Below, piece after piece: positions 1-9,354 of a stretch of 64,000 bases of DNA. Numbering within the stretch: position 1 is the first letter of the stretch; each line of letters opens with the position of its first letter. Below the pieces are notes generated by a model. The model was not told where the DNA came from. It worked only from the letters and a program-made list of their open reading frames with translations, and searched no databases. Source of the DNA: Bog-756 sp963741055. Its GTDB lineage: Bacteria; Actinomycetota; Acidimicrobiia; Acidimicrobiales; RAAP-2. Location: contig CAVUGU010000002.1 in assembly GCA_963741055.1 (NCBI GenBank), positions 1 to 64,000 of the forward strand. Direction: 5' to 3'. A program made the position numbers and the translations under genes.

Positions 1-51
1 CCGGATGTTCGCAGATTAGGGCGACCGCCCCGCTGCGTAGGTGCCCGCAAA

Positions 52-65
52 CGGCCGAAAGGCCG
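52..65 (-). terminator. Small hairpin after the anti-sigma gene
   Basis: A perfect 5-bp stem with a 4-base loop (CGGCC-GAAA-GGCCG on the + strand) lies about 70 bases past the anti-sigma stop codon. Read on the minus strand it is followed by a short TTTG. It could end the sigma/anti-sigma transcript, but the stem and the T tract are both short. The rest of bases 1-136 shows no gene or other element. Confidence 0.3.
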
Positions 66-136
66 CTCACCAGGGCATGTCACGTTACCCCCTCCCCCAC
101 CGGGTGTCAATCGACCCTGGCGAGGGCACACGTCGG

Positions 137-835
137 TCAGGCGTATCCGCTCAACACCGTGTGCCCACTCGAGCCGGTCACCCATACCTCGGTGATCTGA
201 CCCGGGGGGACCGGGCAGGTCAACTGGACCTGCATCGGCCCGGAGCCGGTTGTCCGATAGCTCCCCGCCACCCAGCGGTAGCCGGAGCTGGACTCCATCG
301 AGACAGTGTAGGGGGCGCCTGGGCTCTGTCCGTCCTCGCTCAGCACGGCCCGGGATCCCCACGGTTCTGCGGTGAGGGCGACCGTCGCCGAAACGCCGCC
401 CTCGCCGCGGAGGGCGACCGACCGTCCGGGTGGGGCGGCCACCGAGCCGGCGGACGCGGCCACCACCGAGGCCGCCACTGCTACGGCCGCGGCCACCGTG
501 CCGACCGCCATGGCGGTCCGGCGCGCGGCGCGCTCCGCCCACGAGCCCTCCGGCTCGGGCGAGCCGGTGCCGCGCCCTCCCGTCCCGGGCGCCACGAGAG
601 GCTCCGCGTCGTCTCGATCGCTCACGGACGCTTCTGCCAGGTCGATCGACGCCGCGTCCACCTTCGAAAGAAGGTGAACCACAGCTTCGAGCTCGTCCGC
701 CTCCTCGCGGCAGGCGGCGCAGCCGTCGAGGTGGGTCGCGACGAGGTCCGCCTCGGCCGGATCGAGACCGTCGACGGCCCACATGGCCAGTCGTCCCCGC
801 CAGGCCGGACAGCTTCTCGGCGTCACTGCTCCCAC
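137..835 (-). CDS. Anti-sigma factor, zinc-finger type, single-pass membrane protein
   Basis: Predicted membrane-anchored anti-sigma factor (232 aa) that would hold the ECF sigma factor encoded just upstream. Residues about 10-50 carry the zinc anti-sigma motif H-x3-C-x2-C (HLDGCAACREEADEL). An acidic linker follows, then one hydrophobic segment at about 88-112 rich in Ala and Val. The rest is an extracytoplasmic domain of about 115 residues with no family I recognise. The GTG start at 835 has GAGAGG five bases upstream. An alternative GTG at 826 would overlap the sigma stop by four bases (GTGA). Either way the gene overlaps the sigma gene, so the two are co-translated. The signal sensed cannot be told from sequence. 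Confidence 0.85.
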   Translation of the reverse strand: MGAVTPRSCPAWRGRLAMWAVDGLDPAEADLVATHLDGCAACREEADELEAVVHLLSKVDAASIDLAEASVSDRDDAEPLVAPGTGGRGTGSPEPEGSWAERAARRTAMAVGTVAAAVAVAASVVAASAGSVAAPPGRSVALRGEGGVSATVALTAEPWGSRAVLSEDGQSPGAPYTVSMESSSGYRWVAGSYRTTGSGPMQVQLTCPVPPGQITEVWVTGSSGHTVLSGYA

Positions 836-1380
836 CCGGACCTCTCGAGCGTCGCGCGCACCGAGCGCAATGCGTGGTAGAGGCGGCTGCGCACGGTGCC
901 CTCGGCGATCCCGAGAGCGCCTGCGACCTCTTTGCTGGTGCGACCGCGAAAGTAGGTCTCGACGAGTACCGCTCGATGCCCCGGGGTGAGGTGCTGGATC
1001 GCTTCTTCCATCTGCCAGGTCACGATCGCGCGCTCGACGTCGTCGGCCACGTGCTCGGTCCGTCCCGCAGCACGCTGGTCGAGGCGTTCACGGCGCCCTC
1101 TGGAGCGTGCCATGTCGACGAGCAAATTCCTTTCGATGGAAAAGAGCCACGCCCGGAGCGTGCCGACCGCGGGGTCGAAGCGGTGGCGCGACTTCCAGGC
1201 CCGTTCGAAGGTCTCCTGCACCGCCTCTTCGGCCAGGTGGTGATTCCCGAGCACCCGCCGGGCAAGACCGGTGAGCTCCGCGCCGTACGCGACGAACGCC
1301 CGGTGGAGACCGGCCTCGTCGGCTTGCTGATGCGGAGCGGTCGGCGTCCCGTCCTTCTCGGCATCGTCGGGCGCGCTCAC
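823..1380 (-). CDS. RNA polymerase ECF-type sigma factor
   Basis: Sigma-70 family, extracytoplasmic-function class (185 aa from the chosen start). Region 2 is visible at about residues 25-95 (LARRVLGNHHLAEEAVQETF ... LRAWLFSIERNLLVDMARSR). Region 4 is at about 125-175 (LTPGHRAVLVETYFRGRTSKEVAGALGIAEGTVRSRLYHALRS) with its helix-turn-helix. It directs RNA polymerase to a small regulon and is presumably silenced by the overlapping anti-sigma gene. The frame stays open upstream to 1572, but that part is low-complexity Arg/Pro and runs into the lipoprotein gene. GTG at 1380 (GAGAG upstream) gives the normal family length, and GTG at 1389 is an alternative. Confidence 0.9.
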   Translation of the reverse strand: MSAPDDAEKDGTPTAPHQQADEAGLHRAFVAYGAELTGLARRVLGNHHLAEEAVQETFERAWKSRHRFDPAVGTLRAWLFSIERNLLVDMARSRGRRERLDQRAAGRTEHVADDVERAIVTWQMEEAIQHLTPGHRAVLVETYFRGRTSKEVAGALGIAEGTVRSRLYHALRSVRATLERSGWEQ

Positions 1381-1432
1381 GGTGCGCACTCTCGTCGAGG
1401 AGCCTCGCTGCACCCGGCGGACCTCTCGTCGC

Positions 1433-2060
1433 TCAGTACCCGCTCCCCGACGCTGCCATCGACGTGGTGGTCGAGGCGGACGTACCGGAAGCAGTACTGC
1501 TCGAGGTGACGGGGATGTAGAACCAGATCCCTCCGGCACCTTGGCCATTGGTCTGGCCGGGCGCCATGTCACCGGTGAAGGTGTAGAGCGGCATCCCCTT
1601 GTAGGTGACCTGCAAGGTGCCGTCCGAGCGGGTGATGGTCCCGAGCGATCCGCTCCCGATGGCGGATGCTCCGGTCACCTTTGTCGTGCCGGCCGGGACG
1701 GTGAGCGGGGGCCACGCGGTCGCGCAGCCTCCGTTGCACACCGACTTGCCGGTCCCGTCGGGCGTATAGCGGTAGAGGGTGAGCCCGGCGTGGTTGACGA
1801 GGATGGGCCCGGCCGATGCCTGCTGGGCGACGTCCACCACTGACGAAGAGGTGCTCGAGGTCGTCGAGCCCGCGGTCGCCGAGGTGCTCGCCGAGGAGTG
1901 GTTGCCCGAGGTCGTCGTGGGCGAGGCCGAACCCGAGCTGCACGCGGCCGCGGTGACCAGCACCGCGCCGAGCACGGCGGCAACGGCCCACCGCGCCCGT
2001 CGAGCAGTTCCCCGGCTCGGCCCACGGCCCTGTCGTCTCCACCTCGATGTCCTGGTTCAT
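1433..2060 (-). CDS. Secreted-repeat lipoprotein, one frame break
   Basis: Exported lipoprotein of the 'secreted repeat of unknown function' family (lipoprotein_15-like). After the lipobox (VTAAAC) comes a Ser/Thr-rich linker. Two repeats of the family follow: GLTLYRYTPDGTGKSVCNGGCATAWPP and a second around LQVTYKGMPLYTFTGDMAPG. The reading frame with the repeats opens only at a GTG at 1975, which lacks a basic n-region. Removing one C from the CCCC run at 2010-2013 joins it to ATG 2060. That gives MNQDIEVETTGPWAEPG followed by TARRARWAVAAVLGAVLV, a textbook lipoprotein signal. The family is often linked to ECF sigma factors and redox genes; its biochemical role is unknown. Confidence 0.75.
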
Positions 2061-2163
2061 CGCCACCGTCCTCACCGGCGCTGCAGAGTCGATCCCCTGC
2101 GACTGCCTGCTCTTTCTACGTCTCGGTGGCCGAATTCGTTCATCCGCTCTCTGAGGAGCTCCT

Positions 2164-4023
2164 CTATCCGAACGTGAAATCGTACGCTTGTATGCCCGGC
2201 GAGACGCTCAGGGTGAGCAAGGCTTGCTGGTAGGGACCGGGGCCGACCAGCTGGTACAGGCGTGGCTCACCGGAGACCGCGACCGACCGGACGTGCCGAC
2301 CGTTCACCGACACCCCGACGGTGCCCGAACCGCCGAGCACCAGGTACACGTCCTTCGCCTCGAACTGCAGCAGAAGCTGCGCACCCTGTCCGGCGGTCGC
2401 GGACTCGCTCCCGACCGACCAGTCACCGGCGTAGGCGTACATGTCCTGAGGGACAGACGAGGGCGGCTGGTAGGACGTCATCTGGTCCTCCTCCACCGTC
2501 TGGCCGGCCACGTATTGGGCCCGCTGGAAGCCGAGGTAGGACTCGGGCGTCGTCGGTTCGTCCGGCGTCAGATCGGGGACGCCGGTCGGACGAGGGAGCA
2601 CCACTTTCGGGTTTGCTGCCTGGAGGAGTTGCCGGATGAACGTTTCGGACTGCGTGTAGTTCCCCTCGCCGTCGTCGATGTGTCGCAGTGTGCCGCTCGA
2701 ATCGATCAGGTATTCGGCCGGCCAGTACTGGTTCTCGTACGCGTTCCAGGTCGCGTACTGATTGTCGATCGCGACCGGATACTTCACGCCGAGTTGGGCC
2801 GCTGCGGTCGACACGTTGGACACGACGTGCTCGAAGGGGAACTCGGGGGTATGGACGCCGATGATGGTGAAACCGTCGGCGGCATACGCGCGGTACCACG
2901 CCTCGAGATGCGGCAGCGTGCGCTGGCAATTGATGCACGAGTAGGTCCAGAAGTCGACGAGCACCACCCTTCCTCTCAGGTCCGCCAGCGAGAGCGGCCG
3001 GCCATCAGACGTGTTGAGCCACCGAGTGATGCCGGTGAGCGCGGGCGCCTTTCCACACTTCTCGAGAGCGGGGCTGTCCGCGGGACAAGTCGCGATCTGG
3101 CCCGAGGTGGAGGCCCCGGTGACGCCGGCGAGCGCTCGTTTCGCCGCGGCGCCGGTCTCGATCCGGTTCTGCAGGGCTTCGGTGTAGCCGGGCACCGTAC
3201 GTTGCACGCCGTCGGTCAGGTTGAACGCCAGCGCCAGCGCGGTCAGGACCAGCACTGCTCCCGCGACCCGCCGGACCGTCTCCCCATGACGCCGGACCGC
3301 CGCGATCCGGCCGAGGATGCTCCGACCGGCCAGCGCGAACACGCCGAGCGGCACGGCGACCCCGGCGGCGAATGCGAGGGTCAGCACCACCGCCGAGAGA
3401 CCGAAGTGTCGCTCGGCCCCGACCGCGCTGATGGCGGCGAGCACGGGTCCGGCGCAGGGGACGAAGACCAGACCCAGACTGGCACCGAGGAGGAACCCAC
3501 CTCGCTCCGGCCGCGGGGTCCCGACGCCCAGCCGGGCGAAGGGACGTTCGAGTACGACGCCGAGCGCAGGGATCAGTAGCCCTACACCGACGATGCCGAC
3601 CACCACGATCCCGAGCCAGCGCAGGGTGTCGAAGGGGAGGTGCAACTCGTCGAGCAGCCAGGTCCCGATCAAGGTGAAGAGGCCGAAGCTCAACGCGAGC
3701 CCGGCGACCACCGCGAGGGCACGGCGCCGGCCCGCAGCTTCCGACATCCGTTGCGGCGCGCTCTCGCCGAGCTGCCGGGTGGAGGTCCCGAGCGGGTCGC
3801 CGGCCACGCTCGACGAGGATGCCGTGGACGAGGCGACCGCGGCCGCGCCCACCGGCTCCGGTACCGGGGAGGGCTCGGGATGTTCCACCGAGCTCTGAGA
3901 GTCGACCTGCTCGGTCGGGTCCGCCACGCCCGCCGCCAGCACGACAGGTAGCACCGGGAGGATGCAGGGCGAGATCCCCGCCACCACTCCGCCGAGGAAC
4001 CCGATCACCACCAGCTCGAGCAC
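2164..4023 (-). CDS. dipZ: DipZ: CcdA-type membrane domain fused to thioredoxin
   Basis: Membrane thiol-disulfide protein (619 aa) resembling mycobacterial DipZ. Residues 1-30 form the first CcdA/DsbD helix with the CcdA motif GISPCILPVLPVV. A polar linker (about 35-100) precedes further membrane helices to about residue 270, including the second CcdA cysteine motif (VFVPCAGPVLAAI). A TlpA/thioredoxin domain follows with active site CINC near residue 363 (WTYSCINCQRTLPHLEAWY). The last 130 residues form the beta-rich C-terminal domain typical of DipZ. By family, electrons pass from cytoplasmic thioredoxin through the membrane domain to the extracytoplasmic thioredoxin domain for reducing or repairing exported proteins. 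ATG start 4023. Confidence 0.92.
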   Translation of the reverse strand: MLELVVIGFLGGVVAGISPCILPVLPVVLAAGVADPTEQVDSQSSVEHPEPSPVPEPVGAAAVASSTASSSSVAGDPLGTSTRQLGESAPQRMSEAAGRRRALAVVAGLALSFGLFTLIGTWLLDELHLPFDTLRWLGIVVVGIVGVGLLIPALGVVLERPFARLGVGTPRPERGGFLLGASLGLVFVPCAGPVLAAISAVGAERHFGLSAVVLTLAFAAGVAVPLGVFALAGRSILGRIAAVRRHGETVRRVAGAVLVLTALALAFNLTDGVQRTVPGYTEALQNRIETGAAAKRALAGVTGASTSGQIATCPADSPALEKCGKAPALTGITRWLNTSDGRPLSLADLRGRVVLVDFWTYSCINCQRTLPHLEAWYRAYAADGFTIIGVHTPEFPFEHVVSNVSTAAAQLGVKYPVAIDNQYATWNAYENQYWPAEYLIDSSGTLRHIDDGEGNYTQSETFIRQLLQAANPKVVLPRPTGVPDLTPDEPTTPESYLGFQRAQYVAGQTVEEDQMTSYQPPSSVPQDMYAYAGDWSVGSESATAGQGAQLLLQFEAKDVYLVLGGSGTVGVSVNGRHVRSVAVSGEPRLYQLVGPGPYQQALLTLSVSPGIQAYDFTFG

Positions 4024-4059
4024 CGCGCCAGCTTCGCACGCCGCTCGAGAAAAGTGGCC

Positions 4060-5445
4060 TCAGCCCGATTTCGGGATGCGGTTCCGGTCGGACTCCAGTC
4101 GGTGCACGAACTGCTCGAGTTGGATCTTGACCGCCAGCGGTCCGGCGCTGCCGGGGCTGGTCCTGCGGGTCACCGCGACACCCGGCTCGAGCAACGAGAC
4201 CGCCTCGGAACCGAGCGCGGGATGTGCCTCGACGAGCTCTGCGAGCGGGACGTGCCGCTCGATGGAGTCCCGCACCAGCGCGCCGACGACTTCGTGCGCC
4301 TGCCGGAACGGCATCCCGCGCTCGACGAGCCACTCCGCGAGATCCACCGCGGCGACCGCAGACCCGTTCGCCGCGTCTTCCATACGATCCGCGTCGAAGT
4401 GGACCGTCGAGACCACTCCGGTGAGTGCGGCCAGGGCGAGATGTGTCTGATCCACCGAGTCGAAGAGTGGCTCTTTATCCTCTTGGAGGTCGCGGTTGTA
4501 GGAGAGCGGCAGTCCCTTCAACGTGGCGAGCAGTCCGGTGAGGTTGCCGATCAGCCGACCCGACTTCCCGCGCGCCAGCTCGGCCACGTCGGGGTTCTTC
4601 TTCTGCGGAAGCATCGAACTCCCGGTGGCGAAGGCGTCGTCGAAGACCGCGAACCCGAACTCCTCGCTCGACCAGACCACCAGCTCTTCGCCAATGCGGG
4701 AGAGATGGACTCCGATGAGCGCGAGGTCGAAGAGGGCCTCTGCGACGAAATCGCGATCGGACACCGCGTCCATCGAATTCTCGAAGCGCCGGCCGAAACC
4801 CAGATCCTCCGCGACCCCGTCGGGATCGAGGGGCAGCGACGACCCGGCCAGCGCGCCGGCGCCGAGCGGTGACACGTCGATCCGGTCGAGCGTGTCGAGG
4901 ATTCGGTCCACGTCGCGGGCGAGCGCCCAGCCATGGGCCAACAAGTGATGCGAGAGCAACACCGGCTGTGCACGTTGGAGGTGGGTGTAACCGGGAAGGT
5001 AGACGTCGCCCGACTCCTTGGCGCGCGCGAGCAGGCCCTCCTGCAGCGCCACCACCTCGCGGGCGACGGCAGCGAGCTCCCGGGTGACGTAGAGGCGGAG
5101 GTCGGTCGCGACCTGGTCGTTTCGGCTCCGGCCGGTGTGGAGCTTCGCACCCACGTCGCCGGCGATCTCGGTGGTCCGCCGCTCGACCGCCGTGTGGATG
5201 TCCTCGTCACCGGGTGCGAACTCGAACGCACCGGACTCGAGCTCGCGCTCGACCTGGTCCAGCGCGCCGAGCAGTTGGTCCACCTCGGCAGCGGTGAGGA
5301 GGCCACCTCGGCCGAGGCCACGCACGTGCGCTCTCGACCCTTCGAGATCGTCCTTGGCGAGCCGGCGGTCGTAGTGGAGCGACGTCGAGTACTCCATGAC
5401 CACGTCCGCAGTACCGCCGCTCAAGCGGCCCTTCCAGAGAGTCAT
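4060..5445 (-). CDS. argH: Argininosuccinate lyase
   Basis: Cleaves argininosuccinate to arginine and fumarate, the last arginine step (461 aa, normal length). The fumarase/lyase superfamily signature GSSMLPQKKNPDVAE is at about residue 275. Other motifs are HTGRSRNDQVATDLRLY (about 107-123) and GYTHLQRAQPV (about 155). It is the last gene of the arg operon, and its ATG overlaps the argG stop by four bases, indicating translational coupling. The frame is intact. Confidence 0.97.
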   Translation of the reverse strand: MTLWKGRLSGGTADVVMEYSTSLHYDRRLAKDDLEGSRAHVRGLGRGGLLTAAEVDQLLGALDQVERELESGAFEFAPGDEDIHTAVERRTTEIAGDVGAKLHTGRSRNDQVATDLRLYVTRELAAVAREVVALQEGLLARAKESGDVYLPGYTHLQRAQPVLLSHHLLAHGWALARDVDRILDTLDRIDVSPLGAGALAGSSLPLDPDGVAEDLGFGRRFENSMDAVSDRDFVAEALFDLALIGVHLSRIGEELVVWSSEEFGFAVFDDAFATGSSMLPQKKNPDVAELARGKSGRLIGNLTGLLATLKGLPLSYNRDLQEDKEPLFDSVDQTHLALAALTGVVSTVHFDADRMEDAANGSAVAAVDLAEWLVERGMPFRQAHEVVGALVRDSIERHVPLAELVEAHPALGSEAVSLLEPGVAVTRRTSPGSAGPLAVKIQLEQFVHRLESDRNRIPKSG

Positions 5446-6680
5446 CGCTCGGAGCGAGGGGGTGTGTCGTCACCCTCGGCACGTGCTCGCACCTCCGACC
5501 AGGTGGCCACGCCGAGCCCCCAGAGCCGCACGAAACCCTCTGCGTCCTGGTGCCGGAAGGTGTCGGAATCGTCGTAGGTGGCAAGCCCGTGGTCGTAGAG
5601 GCTCATCGGGCTGCGGCGTCCCACCACCCAACAGCGCCCGGTGTCGACCGCGAGGCGCACTTCGCCCGAGACGCTCCGCTGCGAGTTCGCGATGAATGCG
5701 TCGAGAGCTTCCTTCAGGGGTGAGAACCACATGCCGTCGTAGACGAGCTCCGACCACCGCGGTTCCAGACGAGCCTTCTCGTGGTGGAGGTCGCGTTCGA
5801 GGGTCAGGTCCTCGAGGTCGCGGTGAGCCATCAGTAGCGCGAGCGCACCGGGACACTCGTAGACCTCGCGACTCTTGATCCCGACCCGGCGGTTCTCGAC
5901 CATGTCGAGCCGGCCGAAGCCGTGTGAGCCCACCACCCGGTTGACCTCTGCGATCAAGGGTTCCGGTGCGAGCCGTCTGCCGTCGAGCGACACCGGGACG
6001 CCGCCCTCGAAGCCGACGACGAGCTCGGCGGGACCTTCTGCGGTGGGCCGGGTCATGGTGAAGACGTCCTCGGGCGGCGGGCTCCACGGGTCCTCGATGG
6101 CACCGCACTCGATGGCTCGACCCCAGAGATTCTCGTCGATGGAGTACACCTTCTCCTTCGTCACCGAGAGCGGGATCTCCCACTTCGCCGCGTACTCGAT
6201 GCTGTCCTCCCTCGAGAGTCCCCAGACCCGGGCCGGCGCGAGGACCTCGAGGTCGGGTGCGAGTGCCCGGGTCCCCACCTCGAAGCGGACCTGGTCGTTG
6301 CCCTTGCCCGTGCACCCGTGAGCGACCGCGCCCGCGCCGTGGCGACGGGCCTCGGCGACCAGGTGCCGCACGATCACGGGACGGGAGAGCGCGGACACGA
6401 GCGGGTACTTGCCCTCGTAGGCCGCGTTGGCCTGCAGCGCGGGCACGCAGAACTCCTCGGCCATCTCGTCGCGAGCGTCGATGACCGTCGCCTCGACCGC
6501 ACCGGCAGCCAGGGCGCGGGCGCGGATCGCGTCCCAGTCCTCACCGCCGGAGCTCGCGGCCTGCCCGACGTCGACCGCCACCGCGATCACCTCGACTCCG
6601 AGGTTCTCCATCAACCAACGGACGGCGACCGAGGTGTCGAGACCACCGCTGTACGCCAGCACGACTCGCTGCTTCATCAT
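5442..6680 (-). CDS. argG: Argininosuccinate synthase
   Basis: ATP-dependent condensation of citrulline and aspartate (412 aa). The N-terminal PP-loop ATP-binding motif is AYSGGLDTSVAVRWL at residues 9-23. The citrulline/aspartate-binding core includes HGCTGKGNDQVRFE at about residue 120. Two adjacent ATG codons (6680 and 6677) are possible starts, and both overlap the argR stop codon. argH follows with a four-base overlap. The frame is intact. Confidence 0.97.
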   Translation of the reverse strand: MMKQRVVLAYSGGLDTSVAVRWLMENLGVEVIAVAVDVGQAASSGGEDWDAIRARALAAGAVEATVIDARDEMAEEFCVPALQANAAYEGKYPLVSALSRPVIVRHLVAEARRHGAGAVAHGCTGKGNDQVRFEVGTRALAPDLEVLAPARVWGLSREDSIEYAAKWEIPLSVTKEKVYSIDENLWGRAIECGAIEDPWSPPPEDVFTMTRPTAEGPAELVVGFEGGVPVSLDGRRLAPEPLIAEVNRVVGSHGFGRLDMVENRRVGIKSREVYECPGALALLMAHRDLEDLTLERDLHHEKARLEPRWSELVYDGMWFSPLKEALDAFIANSQRSVSGEVRLAVDTGRCWVVGRRSPMSLYDHGLATYDDSDTFRHQDAEGFVRLWGLGVATWSEVRARAEGDDTPPRSER

Positions 6681-7216
6681 CTACCCCTTGCGCGTGAAGG
6701 TCTCTGCTGGGTCGCCGGCAACGGACCGGTTCCCCGCTTCTCCGGATCCGGGAGATCGAGGCCGGCTACCTCCGCGAGGCGGTCGGCTACCACTGCGCCT
6801 CCGGGCCTCTCCGACGCGACCACGAGCACCGTGTCGTCGCCGGCCACGGTCCCGATGACCCCGGGAAACCCGCTTCGGTCGAGTGCCGAGCCTACGACAT
6901 GGGCCGAACCGGGCGGGGTGCGCAGGACCACCAGGTTGAGCGATCGGTCGACCTCGACGACCCATTCCCCGAGCACTCGTCGGAGATGGTCCTCAGGTGC
7001 CACCTGCTGGGAGGGAAGCTCGGGCAGTGCGTAGGCGGTCGCGCCGCCGGGGAGCCGCACCTTGAGCGCCCCGAGCTCTTCGAGATCGCGCGAGACAGTG
7101 GTCTGGGTCGCGTCGATACCGTCTGCCGCGAGCAGCTCGACCAGATGGGCCTGGCTGCCGACCGCCTCGGACTCGAGGAGCCTCGCGATGCGGTGCTGAC
7201 GCTGCTGCTTGGTCAC
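6677..7216 (-). CDS. argR: Arginine repressor ArgR
   Basis: Arginine-responsive DNA-binding regulator (179 aa). The N-terminal winged helix-turn-helix includes the family motif ATQTTVSRDLEELGALKV at about residues 35-55. The C-terminal domain binds arginine and hexamerises (GTVAGDDTVLVVASE). An extra 20-residue basic tail ends in RPSRARGR. It lies inside the operon it should control, between argF and argG, and its GTG start overlaps the argF stop (GTGA). The likely target is the palindromic site upstream of argC at 12465-12501. Confidence 0.95.
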   Translation of the reverse strand: MTKQQRQHRIARLLESEAVGSQAHLVELLAADGIDATQTTVSRDLEELGALKVRLPGGATAYALPELPSQQVAPEDHLRRVLGEWVVEVDRSLNLVVLRTPPGSAHVVGSALDRSGFPGVIGTVAGDDTVLVVASERPGGAVVADRLAEVAGLDLPDPEKRGTGPLPATQQRPSRARGR

Positions 7217-8170
7217 GACCGTTCACTCGGTCGGTCGATGCCGGTGCACCACGCCAGCACTCCCCTCATCGCACTCATCCGGTTGGCTGCCTGCTGCCAG
7301 ACGACACTCCGGGGCCCGTCGATCACCTCGGCGGTCACCTCCTCGCCGCGGTGAGCCGGGAGACAGTGGAGCACGACGGCATCCGACGAGGCGAGAGCGA
7401 GCAGCGCTTCGTCGACGGTGTAGCCGGCGAAGGCGCGCCCTCGCGCCTCGGCCTCGGCCTCCTGGCCCATCGAGGTCCAGACATCGGTGTAGAGGGCGTC
7501 CGCTCCCGCAGCGGCTTCCGCCGGGTCGGTCGTCACCAGCAGCTCGCCGCCGAGGTCGCGGACCTGCTTGACCTCGGCAGGCGACGGCCCGTACCCCTCC
7601 GGTGAGGCGACCCGGGTCGGCATCCCGACCATCGACGCGGCAAGAGCGAGCGAGCGCCAGACGTTGTTGGCGTCGCCGATGTAGGCCACCGAGCGATGAC
7701 GGAGCGAGGCGGCGCCGAACACCTGGCGCAGGGTCAGCAGGTCGGCGACTGCCTGGCAGGGATGCGCACGGTCCGACAACAGGTTGATGACCGGAACGGC
7801 GACCGAAGCCTCGTCGAGCGCGGCGGCCATCCGCTCGAGCGAGTGGTGGTCCACGACCCGGGCGCAGAGGACCGCGTGGTAGCAGGCGAGGGTGCGCGCC
7901 ACGTCGGCGGCCGACTCGCGTACGTCGAGACCGACCTCCTCACCTCGGATGTAGACCGGGTGACCGCCCAGGCCGGCAACTGCCATCTCGGTGCTGTTGC
8001 GGGTGCGGTTCGACGCCTTCTCGAAAAGCAGCGCCACACCGGAGCCCTGGAGAGATTCCGGCGAGTGACCCGGGCTCGGACTCGGCGAGGGCGAGCACCG
8101 TGTCGAGTCCGTCGACACCGAGATCGTCGACGTCGAGCAGGTGCCGGGTCGACCTCGGTGCGTCGCTCAT
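7213..8170 (-). CDS. argF: Ornithine carbamoyltransferase, one frame break
   Basis: Makes citrulline from ornithine and carbamoyl phosphate. The start (ATG 8170, overlapping the argD stop by four bases) gives MSDAPRSTRHLLDVDDLG in one frame. The catalytic body is in another frame: FEKASNRTRNSTE (carbamoyl-phosphate motif; FEKPSTRTR is usual), HPCQAVADLLT and VLHCLPAHRGEEV. The switch falls near 8050-8060 and behaves as one inserted base (958 nt in total). After repair the length (about 318 aa) is normal for the family. Confidence 0.9.
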
Positions 8171-9354
8171 CCCGTCACCCGCTCGGCGAGGACGCTCCGA
8201 AGAATGGCGATCGCCTCGTCGATCTCCTCGTCGGTCACGAGCAGCGACGGAGCGAAGCGCAGCACGTCGGCGCAGGGCGCGTTCACCACCAGTCCGGCCT
8301 CCAGCGCGGACCGGCAGACTGTCGGCGCGAACTCGCCGTCGAGTACCGCGGCGAGCAGCAACCCTTCGCCACGCACCGAGACGACCCCGGGAAGTGTCGC
8401 CACCTCGTTCCGCAGTCGCGCGCCGGCGGCGCGTGCGCGGGCGGGGACGTCCGCTGCCTCCATGACCTCGAGCGTCGCCTGTGCCGCCGACATGGCGAGC
8501 GGTTGCCCACCGAACGTGCTCCCGTGATCTCCCGGCTCGAAGGCGGCCGCAACCTCGGCACGTGCCCAACACGCTCCCACCGGCATGCCGTTCCCGAGGG
8601 CCTTCGCCATGGTCACCACGTCGGGCTGCACACCGAGATGCTGGAAGCCGAACCACCGTCCCGTGCGACCGAGACCGGTCTGGACCTCGTCGACCATCAA
8701 GAGCATGCCGCGTTCGGTGCAGATCTCCCGTACCGCGCCGAGGTAGTCCGAGGAAGGCACGACCACACCTGCTTCGCCGAGGATCGGCTCGAGCAAGACC
8801 GCGGCGACCCGCGCAGGGTCGCAGGCCGCGGAGAGCGCGGCGATGTCGTCGTAGGGCACGTGGTCGAAGCCGTCGGGCATCGGCAGGAAGGCCTGCTGCT
8901 TCGCGATCTGACCGGTCGCGGCGAGTGTGGCCATCGTGCGCCCGTGGAACGCGTCCCAGGTGCTCACCACTGCGAAGCGTCCCGAACCCGCCCATCGACG
9001 GGCCAGCTTGATCGCGCACTCGTTGGCCTCGGCTCCCGAATTGGCAAAGAAGACCTGCCCCCCGGCTCGTTCGCTTCCGCCACCGATCAGACGGTCGAGC
9101 GTGGCGGCCACCGAGGGCGCGAGCTCGTTCCCGAAGAGGTTGGAAACGTGGGAGAGCGTCCGCGCCTGGCGGCCGACTGCGTCCGCGACCGCCGGATGGG
9201 CGTGGCCGAGCGAAGTCACCGCCAAGCCGCCGAGGAAATCGAGATAACGGCGTCCGGACGCGTCGAAGAGCGCGCTGCCCTCACCCCGGACGAAGGTCAC
9301 CGGCGGCTCCGGGTAGGTCTGCATGAGCGCGGAGCGGTCGATCGCAGTGGTCAT
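8167..9354 (-). CDS. argD: Acetylornithine aminotransferase
   Basis: PLP-dependent class III aminotransferase (395 aa) converting N-acetylglutamate semialdehyde to N-acetylornithine. Visible motifs are FLGGLAVTSLGHAHP (about 37-51), FFANSGAEANECAIKLAR (about 100), LLMVDEVQTGLGRTGRWF (about 220) and the PLP-lysine segment VTMAKALGNGMPVGA. ATG 9354 overlaps the argB stop by four bases. The open frame continues upstream only because it runs through argB out of frame. Confidence 0.96.
   Translation of the reverse strand: MTTAIDRSALMQTYPEPPVTFVRGEGSALFDASGRRYLDFLGGLAVTSLGHAHPAVADAVGRQARTLSHVSNLFGNELAPSVAATLDRLIGGGSERAGGQVFFANSGAEANECAIKLARRWAGSGRFAVVSTWDAFHGRTMATLAATGQIAKQQAFLPMPDGFDHVPYDDIAALSAACDPARVAAVLLEPILGEAGVVVPSSDYLGAVREICTERGMLLMVDEVQTGLGRTGRWFGFQHLGVQPDVVTMAKALGNGMPVGACWARAEVAAAFEPGDHGSTFGGQPLAMSAAQATLEVMEAADVPARARAAGARLRNEVATLPGVVSVRGEGLLLAAVLDGEFAPTVCRSALEAGLVVNAPCADVLRFAPSLLVTDEEIDEAIAILRSVLAERVTG

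Noticed and set aside
41..1843. Long + strand open frames (up to 359 aa) over the sigma, anti-sigma and lipoprotein genes
   Set aside because: They are Arg/Pro/Gly-rich reading frames opposite clear genes, an effect of high GC content.
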